Positions 1 to 6,631 of a stretch of 6,931 nt of DNA are shown here, in pieces. The stretch's first letter is position 1. Every line of letters begins with the position of its first letter. The translations under genes were made by a program, and so were the position numbers. Origin of the DNA: an uncultured Lachnospiraceae bacterium. GTDB taxonomy: Bacteria; Bacillota; Clostridia; Lachnospirales; Lachnospiraceae. The notes under the pieces are model-generated. The model was not told where the DNA came from, searched no databases, and saw only the letters and a program-made list of their open reading frames with translations. Location of the stretch: the NCBI GenBank assembly GCA_947651335.1, contig CANSYV010000073.1, positions 1 through 6,931 of the forward strand, in the 5' to 3' direction.

Positions 1-33
1 ACCACGGACAAGGCAAAAAGGAGGTCAGCAAAC

Positions 34-1176
34 ATGACATCAAGAGAACGTGTATTAAAAGCATTGAACTTTGAGGAGACAGACCGCATTGCGGTAGACT
101 GGGGAAATAATGCGGTTACAGGGATTCAGGCAGACGCATATCGGAAGCTGCTGGAATATATAGGCGCACCCAAAGAGGATGTGGTGATTCGCGATATCAA
201 ACAGGGGCTGGCTCTGGTCAGCGATTATGTGCTGGATTATTTTGAGGTAGATACCCGCTGTCTGTTGACGAATCCCCCCAGCGGATGGGAAATGCATATG
301 GATGAAAATGGCGGTTTTTATGATGAAAACGGTGTTTATTTCAAACAAATGGGGGAGTATTTTGATTTTACCAAAAATCCTTTGGAAGACGCACAAGACA
401 TAGAAGATTTGAAAGCGTTCAAGCCGTCGGACCCCACCGACCCGGCACGTTTTAAGGGTATGAGGGAACGGGCTCAGTGGCTGCGGGACAATACAGATAA
501 GGCGATTGTAATTGGTGAACATGGATCGGTATTTTATCAGGCATGGGAATGGCGGGGAATGCAGAACTTTATGGGAGATTTCGCGGGAGACCCGGAATTT
601 GCGGATTATCTGATGGACATGGCTGCAGACTGGTGGTGTGCCTGGTATGAGACTATGCTCAAGGAAGTAGGAGAATATGTAGACATTATGTGGCTGGGGG
701 ATGACTGGGGGACACAAAATGGTCCGCTCATCCACCCGGAACAATTCCGCACCCGGGTACAGCCCAGGATTAAACGTGTGATTGAGTCCATGCACAAATA
801 TTGTGATGGCAAAGTGGCTTATCACAGCTGTGGGTCTGTGGACTGGGCTTTTGATGATCTGCGGGATGCAGGGGTGGATATTATTCAGCCGGTGCAGGCG
901 AATGCATGTAACATGACAGACAGTAAGCGGATTAAAGAAATGACATACAAAAAACTGGTACTGCACGGCGGGCTGGACAACCAGGGAAAATTTGCCGGCC
1001 CCACAGATGCTGTCATCGCAGATGTAAAGCAGAAGATACGCGACTTTGCGCCAGGCGGAGGCTATCTGTTTGCCTGCGGCCATAATATCCAGTCTGACTG
1101 CCCTCCGGAAAATATTGCGGCGATTTTTGATACTTATAAGAAATATGGGAAATACCCCATCTGTGTGGATGATTAA
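34..1176 (+). CDS. URO-D superfamily protein, MtaA/CmuA-like methyltransferase type
   Basis: A 380-residue cytoplasmic protein of the uroporphyrinogen decarboxylase superfamily (TIM barrel). It is probably not HemE: the MTSRERVLKAL opening and the late HNIQ-x-CPPENI motif are typical of the catabolic URO-D-like branch that includes the corrinoid:coenzyme M methyltransferases MtaA/MtbA and CmuA. The zinc-site pattern of those enzymes is visible as His264-Ser-Cys266 and Cys348 (in FACGHNI). A conserved DDWGTQ lies at residues 223-228. The start is well set by GCAAAAAGGAGG at 13-24, nine bases before ATG. No signal peptide or membrane segment is seen. The 185-bp gap to the lipoprotein gene shows no clear terminator, so read-through is possible. 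Superfamily membership is near certain. Methyl transfer from a corrinoid protein to a thiol is an inference from the ligand pattern, and the substrate is unknown. A paralog lies at 4221-5483. Confidence 0.9.
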   Translation: MTSRERVLKALNFEETDRIAVDWGNNAVTGIQADAYRKLLEYIGAPKEDVVIRDIKQGLALVSDYVLDYFEVDTRCLLTNPPSGWEMHMDENGGFYDENGVYFKQMGEYFDFTKNPLEDAQDIEDLKAFKPSDPTDPARFKGMRERAQWLRDNTDKAIVIGEHGSVFYQAWEWRGMQNFMGDFAGDPEFADYLMDMAADWWCAWYETMLKEVGEYVDIMWLGDDWGTQNGPLIHPEQFRTRVQPRIKRVIESMHKYCDGKVAYHSCGSVDWAFDDLRDAGVDIIQPVQANACNMTDSKRIKEMTYKKLVLHGGLDNQGKFAGPTDAVIADVKQKIRDFAPGGGYLFACGHNIQSDCPPENIAAIFDTYKKYGKYPICVDD

Positions 1177-1256
1177 TCAGCTTTCACAATAGCGAAAAGA
1201 GACAAAAGGGAGAGATTGAGTGAGATATCAGTAAATACATCGGATAGATACAATAT

Positions 1257-1320
1257 GTCAAGATAGCACTGATTTAAGTCAAAAAAATACATATAAATAC
1301 CCGGAAAAATCTGATAAACT
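1257..1320 (+). promoter_or_regulatory. Promoter/operator element, copy 1 of a 64-bp repeated module
   Basis: This stretch upstream of the lipoprotein gene matches 4089-4152 without gaps at 51 of 64 positions. GTCAA occurs at 1257 and again at 1278, a 21-bp period (two helical turns). The last 14 bp are identical in both copies and contain TGATAAACT, which reads as an extended -10 (TGn plus TAAACT at 1315-1320). No good -35 hexamer lies 17 bp upstream, as expected of an activator-dependent promoter. If transcription starts near 1327, the GTCAA half-sites begin near -70 and -49, the arrangement of class II AraC-type activators. The repeat is directly visible; the promoter and regulator assignments are inferred. 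Confidence 0.7.
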
Positions 1321-1361
1321 ACCAGTAACAATTAAGTAGTTAATAAAAGGAGGAAACAAAG

Positions 1362-2414
1362 ATGAAGAAAAAACTAATTGCAGTGCTGTTGACAGTATCA
1401 ATGGCAGCGGCCGTGTTATCCGGGTGCGGCGGGAGTTCGGATTCTGGGAGCGGGGATTCTTCTGGCACGGATGCCGCGGCAGAAACAGAAGGTGCAAAAG
1501 GGGAAAGCGGCAGTACTTCCGGAGATTATGTATATCGTGTTGGATTTGTGAATATTGATAATGCGGACCAGAATTGTTATCCAGCCACGATGAATTTTAA
1601 AGAATATGTAGAAAGCGATGAATTTGCAAAAGCAGTGGGTGCAGATAAGGTGGAAGCTATGACTGCAGATTCCGCACTGGATATCGAAAAACAGACCACA
1701 AATGTGGAAACTATGCTGACCAAAGGCGTGGATATGATGTTTATTATCGGCGTGGATACAGAAGGCAATACTGCGGCTGTGGAACAGTGCAATGCGGAAG
1801 GAATTCCGGTATTTATGGTAGGAACAGAGGCGTCTGGCGGGGAATGGAAGTTTGTTGGATTTAATGAGACGGAATTGGGTCAGAAGCAGGGGGAATGGTG
1901 TGTGGAAAATCTTCCGGAAAATGCAAATATCTGCTATATTGAAGGAACACCGGGACGTGAGGCGGCGGTGCTGAGAAAGCAGGGATTTATGGATGCCATC
2001 GCGGAACGGGAAGACTTGAATGTATTATCCAGCCAGACAGGAGAATTTGAAGCCGAGACATCCATGAAGGTGACAGAAGACTGGCTGACTACCTATGGAG
2101 ATGACATTAATTGTATTGTCTGCCCAGATAATTTTTCCGCGTTAGGTGCTTCTCAGGCAATTGCGGCAGTGGATAAAACTGGAAGCATTATCACATGCGG
2201 CGTAGTTGGAAACAGGGAAGACGGCAAATTGGTTCAAAATGGCCAGGAGACTTATGGGGTCTTTTGTTATTGGCCTATGATCGGAACTCTCTGTGGAGAA
2301 ATTGCACAGCAGCAGTATTTGGGGGAAGAAATTCCAGAGAGAAGCAATATCGAACTGTTTGACATGACGAAAGAAAACTGCGATGATCTGTTGGATGAGT
2401 ATTGCGCAAAATAA
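1362..2414 (+). CDS. Lipoprotein periplasmic-type solute-binding protein (RbsB-like, Peripla_BP_4 type)
   Basis: A 350-residue extracellular lipoprotein. Residues 1-21 are a lipoprotein signal peptide (KKK, hydrophobic stretch, lipobox LSGC) with Cys22 as the lipidated residue. A Ser/Gly/Asp/Glu-rich linker runs to about residue 55. The rest resembles a type I periplasmic-binding fold: YRVGFVNI opens the first strand, GVDMMFIIGVDTEGN is the usual third-strand region, and GTPGREAAVLRKQGFMDAI is the ribose-binding-like segment. Such proteins deliver sugars, polyols or related small molecules to ABC importers or sensor kinases. AGGAGG at 1348-1353, eight bases before ATG, fixes the start. A terminator follows at 2501-2535 and no permease or ATPase gene is adjacent downstream, so it appears to be transcribed alone or with genes upstream of the window. 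It shares its promoter element with the second URO-D gene. The ligand cannot be read from the sequence. Confidence 0.9.
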   Translation: MKKKLIAVLLTVSMAAAVLSGCGGSSDSGSGDSSGTDAAAETEGAKGESGSTSGDYVYRVGFVNIDNADQNCYPATMNFKEYVESDEFAKAVGADKVEAMTADSALDIEKQTTNVETMLTKGVDMMFIIGVDTEGNTAAVEQCNAEGIPVFMVGTEASGGEWKFVGFNETELGQKQGEWCVENLPENANICYIEGTPGREAAVLRKQGFMDAIAEREDLNVLSSQTGEFEAETSMKVTEDWLTTYGDDINCIVCPDNFSALGASQAIAAVDKTGSIITCGVVGNREDGKLVQNGQETYGVFCYWPMIGTLCGEIAQQQYLGEEIPERSNIELFDMTKENCDDLLDEYCAK

Positions 2415-2500
2415 GGAGATGTTGAAAGATAACTGATACAGATTGCGCAGGTATTTCTTCGAGTGTGCAGGTCAAAGGACGCAGGTGATTGAGAAGAAAG

Positions 2501-2535
2501 ATAGCACAGCTGGGTGAATGGCTGTGCTGTTTTTT
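2501..2535 (+). terminator. Rho-independent terminator after the lipoprotein gene
   Basis: ATAGCACAGC (2501-2510) pairs with GCTGTGCTGT (2521-2530) to give a 10-bp stem including one T-G wobble, with a 10-base loop and a run of six T at 2530-2535. It lies 86 bp after the lipoprotein stop codon and separates that gene from the SEC-C gene. A second GC-rich hairpin (2539-2556, seven pairs including one wobble, loop TGGC) follows immediately but lacks a T tract. Confidence 0.85.
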
Positions 2536-2627
2536 GATGTGCGCCTGGCGGCGCGCGTTTCTCATTTCAGGGAAAGGCATCGCGGGAAGACAGTGTAGAA
2601 TACAGATAAATTCTTTGAATCTAAGTA

Positions 2628-2656
2628 TTGAACTATCAGGACAGATGCAATATACT
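2628..2656 (+). promoter_or_regulatory. Sigma-A-type promoter of the SEC-C gene
   Basis: TTGAAC (2628-2633) and TATACT (2651-2656) are separated by exactly 17 bp. Each hexamer matches the vegetative consensus at five of six positions. The predicted start near 2663 leaves a leader of about 43 bases before ATG at 2706. It lies downstream of the 2501-2535 terminator, so the SEC-C gene has its own transcription unit. It does not resemble the 64-bp module that precedes the neighbouring genes. Confidence 0.75.
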
Positions 2657-2705
2657 GGAAAAAGAATTTTGATATGCATTCTTTGGGAAGGGAAAAACAG
2701 AAAAA

Positions 2706-4016
2706 ATGAGAGAAAAAATACAAAAGGCAATAGAAGATATCACCTACAGGACAGAAAAATTTCCTGAGGAGCCATTTCGGATTATAAGCGAAAACAGAGA
2801 ACTGGCGATTCCGTATTTGAATGCTGCGATAGAAAAAGCAGCCGTCGAAGGAGATGAACTGGATGATGGCTATCAGCTGGCTTTTTATGCATTACATCTG
2901 CTGGGACAGTTTCAGGAGAGGGAAAGTTTTTCAAAGATCATGGAACTGGTATCACTTCCCAGTGAGACATTGGATGATATAATCGGAGATGCTGTTACCT
3001 CCAGTCTGTCAGACATTCTCTATAATACATATAATGGAGATCTGGTGCTTCTGCAGAAGGCGGTAACAGATCAGGAGATTAATGAATATGCAAGGGGTTC
3101 CATACTGAAAGTTATGGGGCAGCTGTATCTGGACGGGGAGCTGGAAAAAGAGAAATTTCAGGGATTTATCAGACAGATTATTGATGACGGAGATGAGATA
3201 AACGGCTATATTTATGGGGAATTGATCTATGTCATTTGCGATTGCCAGCTGGTTGAGATGCTTCCGGAGATCAGGCGTCTGTTTGATGATGACCGGGTGG
3301 ATACGTTTATGATAGGCGGGTATGCAGAGAGCATAGATATGATGTTCAGCCCCAGACGTAAGATGTGCAGTACACCGATTGACGCGGCGGATATGCTGCG
3401 CGGATGGGCTATGTTTACAGAGGAAGAGGAAAAACCTCAGCGAAAAACCAGTGATAAAGATTTTGCGAAAGCCATCCGCGCCATGAGGGCGGAGTATGCC
3501 AGACAGGAAAAAAAGATGAAGATAGGAAGAAATGACCCATGCCCATGCGGAAGCGGGAAGAAATACAAAAAATGCTGCCTGAATAAGCCAAAACAGCCAG
3601 AGGATTTCATAGAGAGCAGCAGGGAGAGGGAAAAGTGGCTGAAACGTTATCCTCCGGCAGCAAAAGAACGGGAAGAAGGCAGAATTTATCTGGAGGATTT
3701 ATTTGACCCGGAAAGTATAGAGATTGACCAGCTTCTCTATTTGGCTTTGAACACCCGCCCCCATTTTATCTGGCAGAGGGAGGATAAAGATATGGTTCAT
3801 AACAGGCAGAGAGCATACTTGTCTGAAGCTTTTTCAAAATTTGTACAGAAGATAGAAAGGGAGAATATCCTGACATTTCAGGAATATGATGAGAAATATT
3901 CCATACATTATCAGTGCGAGGAATGGCTTTCAGATTTACAGATGCTGCTGGATGAAACAGGGGATGAGGAGTCTGCCGCACAAATTTCGGAATACTGTGA
4001 AAAAATGGGAATATAG
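2706..4016 (+). CDS. SEC-C motif protein with DUF1186-like N-terminal region
   Basis: A 436-residue, acidic, probably cytoplasmic protein. The helical N-terminal region (about residues 1-235) resembles DUF1186, with short helix pairs reminiscent of alpha-solenoid repeats. It is followed by a charged linker and a SEC-C zinc motif at residues 274-292 (GRNDPCPCGSGKKYKKCC). Cys279, Cys281, Cys290 and Cys291 form the CxCx8CC zinc site, the same motif that ends SecA. A C-terminal region of about 145 residues ends in helical sequence and was not recognised. SEC-C motifs bind zinc and often mediate contact with other proteins or ribosomes, but the role of this protein is unknown. The start follows GGGAAGGG at 2685-2692, a poor and rather distant ribosome site; no better start was seen. 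Its own promoter and flanking terminators suggest it does not take part in the URO-D/binding-protein system. SEC-C is certain, DUF1186 is from recollection. Confidence 0.87.
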   Translation: MREKIQKAIEDITYRTEKFPEEPFRIISENRELAIPYLNAAIEKAAVEGDELDDGYQLAFYALHLLGQFQERESFSKIMELVSLPSETLDDIIGDAVTSSLSDILYNTYNGDLVLLQKAVTDQEINEYARGSILKVMGQLYLDGELEKEKFQGFIRQIIDDGDEINGYIYGELIYVICDCQLVEMLPEIRRLFDDDRVDTFMIGGYAESIDMMFSPRRKMCSTPIDAADMLRGWAMFTEEEEKPQRKTSDKDFAKAIRAMRAEYARQEKKMKIGRNDPCPCGSGKKYKKCCLNKPKQPEDFIESSREREKWLKRYPPAAKEREEGRIYLEDLFDPESIEIDQLLYLALNTRPHFIWQREDKDMVHNRQRAYLSEAFSKFVQKIERENILTFQEYDEKYSIHYQCEEWLSDLQMLLDETGDEESAAQISEYCEKMGI

Positions 4017-4034
4017 TGACAGGATATCAGGAGG

Positions 4035-4074
4035 AAGAACACAGCTGTGAATGTACATGGCTGTGTTCTTTTTT
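4035..4074 (+). terminator. Strong rho-independent terminator after the SEC-C gene
   Basis: AAGAACACAGC (4035-4045) pairs perfectly with GCTGTGTTCTT (4060-4070) as an 11-bp stem with a 14-base loop. The stem runs into T residues through 4074, then CC and four more T. It ends 18 bp after the SEC-C stop and about 15 bp before the next promoter element, so the second URO-D gene is insulated from read-through. The stem core resembles that of the 2501-2535 terminator. Confidence 0.92.
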
Positions 4075-4088
4075 CCTTTTACTAAAAA

Positions 4089-4152
4089 GTCAAGATATCA
4101 CTGTTTTTAGTCAAGAACCTATACAGAAATAAACAGGAAAATCTGATAAACT
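4089..4152 (+). promoter_or_regulatory. Promoter/operator element, copy 2 of the 64-bp repeated module
   Basis: This is the second copy of the module at 1257-1320, placed upstream of the second URO-D gene. GTCAA occurs at 4089 and 4110 (21-bp period) and here both half-sites read GTCAAGA. The invariant 14-bp end contains TGATAAACT, with TAAACT at 4147-4152 as the candidate -10. A start near 4159 would give a leader of about 62 bases. The element begins only 15 bp after the terminator T tract, so it must drive the URO-D gene itself. Co-regulation with the lipoprotein gene is inferred from the repeat; the regulator is not in the window. Confidence 0.7.
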
Positions 4153-4188
4153 GTCAATAATAACAAAAGGGAAACAACAAAGTATAAA

Positions 4189-4201
4189 ATCAAGATAACA
4201 G
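4189..4201 (+). promoter_or_regulatory. Extra half-site-like copy (TCAAGATA-A-CA) in the leader
   Basis: TCAAGATAACA at 4190-4200 repeats the first 11 bases after the G of the upstream half-site (TCAAGATATCA at 4090-4100), with one mismatch and an offset of exactly 100 bp. It abuts the ribosome binding site of the second URO-D gene. It could be an accessory operator or chance; the lipoprotein gene has no matching site here. Confidence 0.3.
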
Positions 4202-4220
4202 CAAAAAGGAGGAATCTGCC

Positions 4221-5483
4221 ATGACTTCAAGAGAACGTGTATTAGCAGCCCTTGCACACAGAGAACCTGACAAAGTGCCCATTGACCTGGGAGCCACCTA
4301 CAATTCCGGCATCAGCGCCTGCGCCCTTTACCGTCTGAGAGAATATTACGGTCTGGAGAAACGGCCCATCCAGATCTACGAGACTTCCCAGATGATTGGA
4401 ACCATGGAGCCGGATATCCTGGATCGGATGCATATTGACGTAATCGGTCTGAATTCGGCAAATGACTGCGCAGGAGTTCCCCTTCACGGCCCTATGCAGG
4501 ATTTCACCATGCCGGACGGCACGCCGGTGAAGATTTCGGCAGCTCACAAATATAAAGTGGATGAAAAGGGAAGGAGTTTTTTATATCCCCAGGGAAATGA
4601 CAGCTATGACCCAAGCTATGTGATGCCTGAGGGAGGATATTTCTTTGACGCAATCCCCCGCTCTCCTGGTTATGATGAGGATAATTTGACGCCAGTGGAA
4701 GATTTCAAGGAAGATTTCAAACCCATTTCCCAGGAAGACGCCAGGTGGTACGAGGAAAACGCGAAACTGCTCAGGGAGACTACGGATAAAGCCATTTTTG
4801 GATGTTTTGGCATGGGAGGCATCGGCGACCCGTCTGCCATACCAGGAGGCGGTGTGCTGGAGCCTAAGGGAATCCGTACCTATCAGGACTGGTGTATGGC
4901 ACAGCTATTATATCCGGAATATATCGAAGCTGTTTTTGATATGTGGACAGACAATGCACTGAAAAGTCTGGAGATCTATCATCAGGCTGTGGGTGATAAC
5001 ATTGATGTGATCAATATCAGCGGTACGGACTTCGGAACTCAGGTGGGACCCATTATGTCTCTGGATACTTTCAGAACGCTGTACAAGCCGTATTACAGGA
5101 AAATGAATGACTGGGTGCATGACAACACGTCCTGGAAAACCCATTATCATTGCTGCGGCGCCATTGAGGTGTTCATTGAAGACTTTATTGACATGGGAGT
5201 GGATGTATTGAATCCGGTACAGCTCTCAGCGGCAGGCATGGATGCCCGGCAGCTGAAAGAAAAATACGGCAGCCGTATCACATTCTGGGGCGGCGGTGTG
5301 GATACCCAGGGACTGCTTCCCACAGGCACGCCAGAACAGGTGAAGGCCCAAGTGAAAGAGCGTCTGGATATTCTGGCAAGAGGCGGCGGATATGTGTTTA
5401 ACACTATTCACAATATTATGGGAAATGTACCCGCAGAGAATATTGCCGCATGTTTTGAGGCGGCAGATGAGTTCAAGTTTTAA
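4221..5483 (+). CDS. URO-D superfamily protein, divergent paralog with altered zinc site
   Basis: A 420-residue cytoplasmic protein of the uroporphyrinogen decarboxylase superfamily, about 40 residues longer than its paralog at 34-1176. It opens with the same MTSRERVL, shares the GTQ-centred motif (TDFGTQ, Asp270 to Gln274) and the late HNI...VPAENIAA motif, but much of the middle has diverged. Part of the extra length lies near residues 85-155 (GYFFDAIPRSPGYDED region). The His-X-Cys pair is present as His310-Cys-Cys312. The third ligand position of MtaA-type enzymes reads VFNTIHNI, so Thr395 stands where the paralog has Cys348. It may therefore bind metal differently or catalyse another reaction. 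GCAAAAAGGAGG at 4201-4212 fixes the start. It is driven by the 4089-4152 element and converges with the radical SAM gene. Superfamily is sure; reaction and substrate are unknown. Confidence 0.9.
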   Translation: MTSRERVLAALAHREPDKVPIDLGATYNSGISACALYRLREYYGLEKRPIQIYETSQMIGTMEPDILDRMHIDVIGLNSANDCAGVPLHGPMQDFTMPDGTPVKISAAHKYKVDEKGRSFLYPQGNDSYDPSYVMPEGGYFFDAIPRSPGYDEDNLTPVEDFKEDFKPISQEDARWYEENAKLLRETTDKAIFGCFGMGGIGDPSAIPGGGVLEPKGIRTYQDWCMAQLLYPEYIEAVFDMWTDNALKSLEIYHQAVGDNIDVINISGTDFGTQVGPIMSLDTFRTLYKPYYRKMNDWVHDNTSWKTHYHCCGAIEVFIEDFIDMGVDVLNPVQLSAAGMDARQLKEKYGSRITFWGGGVDTQGLLPTGTPEQVKAQVKERLDILARGGGYVFNTIHNIMGNVPAENIAACFEAADEFKF

Positions 5484-5530
5484 TGGTACAGACAGGCTGG
5501 AAAGCAATCTCCGTGAGGGGATGGGCTTTC

Positions 5531-5546
5531 CGGCCTGTTTTGGCCG
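5531..5546. terminator. Possible weak bidirectional terminator hairpin
   Basis: CGGCC (5531-5535) pairs with GGCCG (5542-5546) around a TGTTTT loop, within the 64-bp gap between the converging second URO-D and radical SAM genes. The position suits a shared terminator, but the stem is only 5 bp and the T tract after it is just three bases on the + strand and absent on the - strand. No better terminator was found here. Confidence 0.3.
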
Positions 5547-5547
5547 T

Positions 5548-6609
5548 TTACGATATTTTCTTATCACAGAGCACAATTTCCGGCCGGATTGGACATCCGC
5601 CCATACACAAAATACGCTTGGGACAGCCAGGGCATGCGGTCTGGAGGTGAGCTCGAAAATCATCAAATTCTCTGCTTTTCCATGCGTCTTCGATTGTATG
5701 GTTTCTCAGGCTGACGGACCAGCGCAGTTCCTGATTGTCGAAACTGCAGGGCATCATCTGCATATCAGGAGAAATATAGGCTGACCAGCGGGCGGCCTCA
5801 CAGGTGTCTATACTGTCCATATTGATATTTCCAGGAGTATTGACCAAAGCCGGCACTGTACAGGAATCGAATCCGATTTTATAACCGGTTTTTCCGGAGA
5901 CAGCCAGTTGGATCAGATTCGGGAACTGCTGGTGCTTTGTAGAAATCATATTCTGCTCACTGCCAAGGCCCACTGGCTTGTGCAGAAGAAAGACCACAGC
6001 GTTAATACCTGTTGGGAAGGTATGGTTTTTCAAACGTTCTATGGCTTCCTCTACGGTATTTTTATTTAGGACATAGTGGATATTTGTCTTTACCCCGGAT
6101 TTGAGCAGCAGGCGGACTGCCCGGCAGGTGTATTCACTGCGGTACCAGCTCACTGCCGCGGCACCGCAGTACCGGCCGCAGAGACGGGCAGTATCTTCTG
6201 TCATTCCCAGACCGGAAGTCGTAAAATTAGGCACAATACCCGCCTGATGGCAGATTTCAAGAATTTCACGAAAATGCTCGTGCTGGTCCGGGTCTCCACG
6301 GCCGCCCAGAGCAAATTGATAAGTACGGCCCTTACACTGGGCGGCAATGCTTTCGAAATCCGACAGGAGCATGTTAGCGTCCTGCCGGTGAAGACCGTTT
6401 TGATAACATTCGATTCCGGCTTTTACGCACAGTCTTTTCTGCCCGTGGATGCAGTGCCCCATAATTCCCACATCTAATAATTCAGGAAAAGATGCCATAA
6501 ATGGATCAGTTCCTGTGTCGGTTCCATCTTTTATAATGCCGGTGCGGAAGTATTTCCCGGTGTTTTCGTCAAAAAATGACAGGAAGTCTTTTTCTTTTCT
6601 TATTTTCAT
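5548..6609 (-). CDS. Radical SAM/SPASM domain protein with expanded N-terminal cysteine motif
   Basis: A 353-residue cytoplasmic enzyme. The C-terminus is a clear SPASM domain: Cys270 and Cys288, then CxxCx5CxxxC at Cys326, 329, 335 and 339, and finally Cys348, the set that binds auxiliary iron-sulfur clusters in peptide-modifying and sulfatase-maturing enzymes. The N-terminal half looks like a radical SAM core, with LGGRGDPDQH at 101-110 matching the usual GGxGEP-type SAM-binding segment. However, the cluster cysteines that should read Cx3Cx2C are found as Cys53, Cys61 and Cys68 (Cx7Cx6C, in GHCIHGQKRLCVKAGIECYQ). The core reads without frameshift. The ATG is preceded only by a weak GGACGG about ten bases upstream. 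It starts 22 bp after the stop of the partial gene at 6632-6931, so the two are probably one operon. Substrate unknown; a peptide or protein substrate is the usual role for SPASM enzymes. Confidence 0.85.
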   Translation of the reverse strand: MKIRKEKDFLSFFDENTGKYFRTGIIKDGTDTGTDPFMASFPELLDVGIMGHCIHGQKRLCVKAGIECYQNGLHRQDANMLLSDFESIAAQCKGRTYQFALGGRGDPDQHEHFREILEICHQAGIVPNFTTSGLGMTEDTARLCGRYCGAAAVSWYRSEYTCRAVRLLLKSGVKTNIHYVLNKNTVEEAIERLKNHTFPTGINAVVFLLHKPVGLGSEQNMISTKHQQFPNLIQLAVSGKTGYKIGFDSCTVPALVNTPGNINMDSIDTCEAARWSAYISPDMQMMPCSFDNQELRWSVSLRNHTIEDAWKSREFDDFRAHLQTACPGCPKRILCMGGCPIRPEIVLCDKKIS

Positions 6610-6631
6610 AGGTTATGCCGTCCATAAATGC

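Noticed and set aside
55..1083. Long open frame on the - strand (342 codons) across the first URO-D gene
   Set aside because: It is antisense to a clear URO-D-family gene, has low-complexity Cys/Ile/His-rich translation and no ribosome binding site.
34..1176. Annotation as HemE, the haem-pathway uroporphyrinogen decarboxylase
   Set aside because: The protein has the HxC...C zinc-site pattern and the catabolic-branch N-terminus, and no other haem genes are nearby.
1177..1256. Search for a terminator or riboswitch after the first URO-D gene
   Set aside because: Only a poor CTTTC/GAAAAG pairing without a T run was seen, and no cobalamin-riboswitch-like conserved boxes.
2539..2556. GC-rich hairpin right after the first terminator
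   Set aside because: Stem of about seven pairs but no T tract; not enough to call a second terminator or a structured RNA.
2275..2730. - strand open frame (151 codons) over the end of the lipoprotein gene and the following gap
   Set aside because: It reads antisense through the terminator and promoter, with a Pro/Phe/Cys-rich non-protein-like translation.
2489..2767. Small + strand open frame (92 codons) between the lipoprotein and SEC-C genes
   Set aside because: It runs through the terminator hairpin and the promoter and overlaps the SEC-C start in another frame; the translation has no recognisable features.
5392..5784. + strand open frame overlapping the end of the second URO-D gene and the radical SAM gene
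   Set aside because: It starts inside the URO-D gene and continues antisense to the SPASM coding region; it is a shadow of both.
6076..6477. + strand open frame antisense to the radical SAM core
   Set aside because: The - strand frame carries the SPASM and SAM-binding motifs; this one has no ribosome site or recognisable motif.
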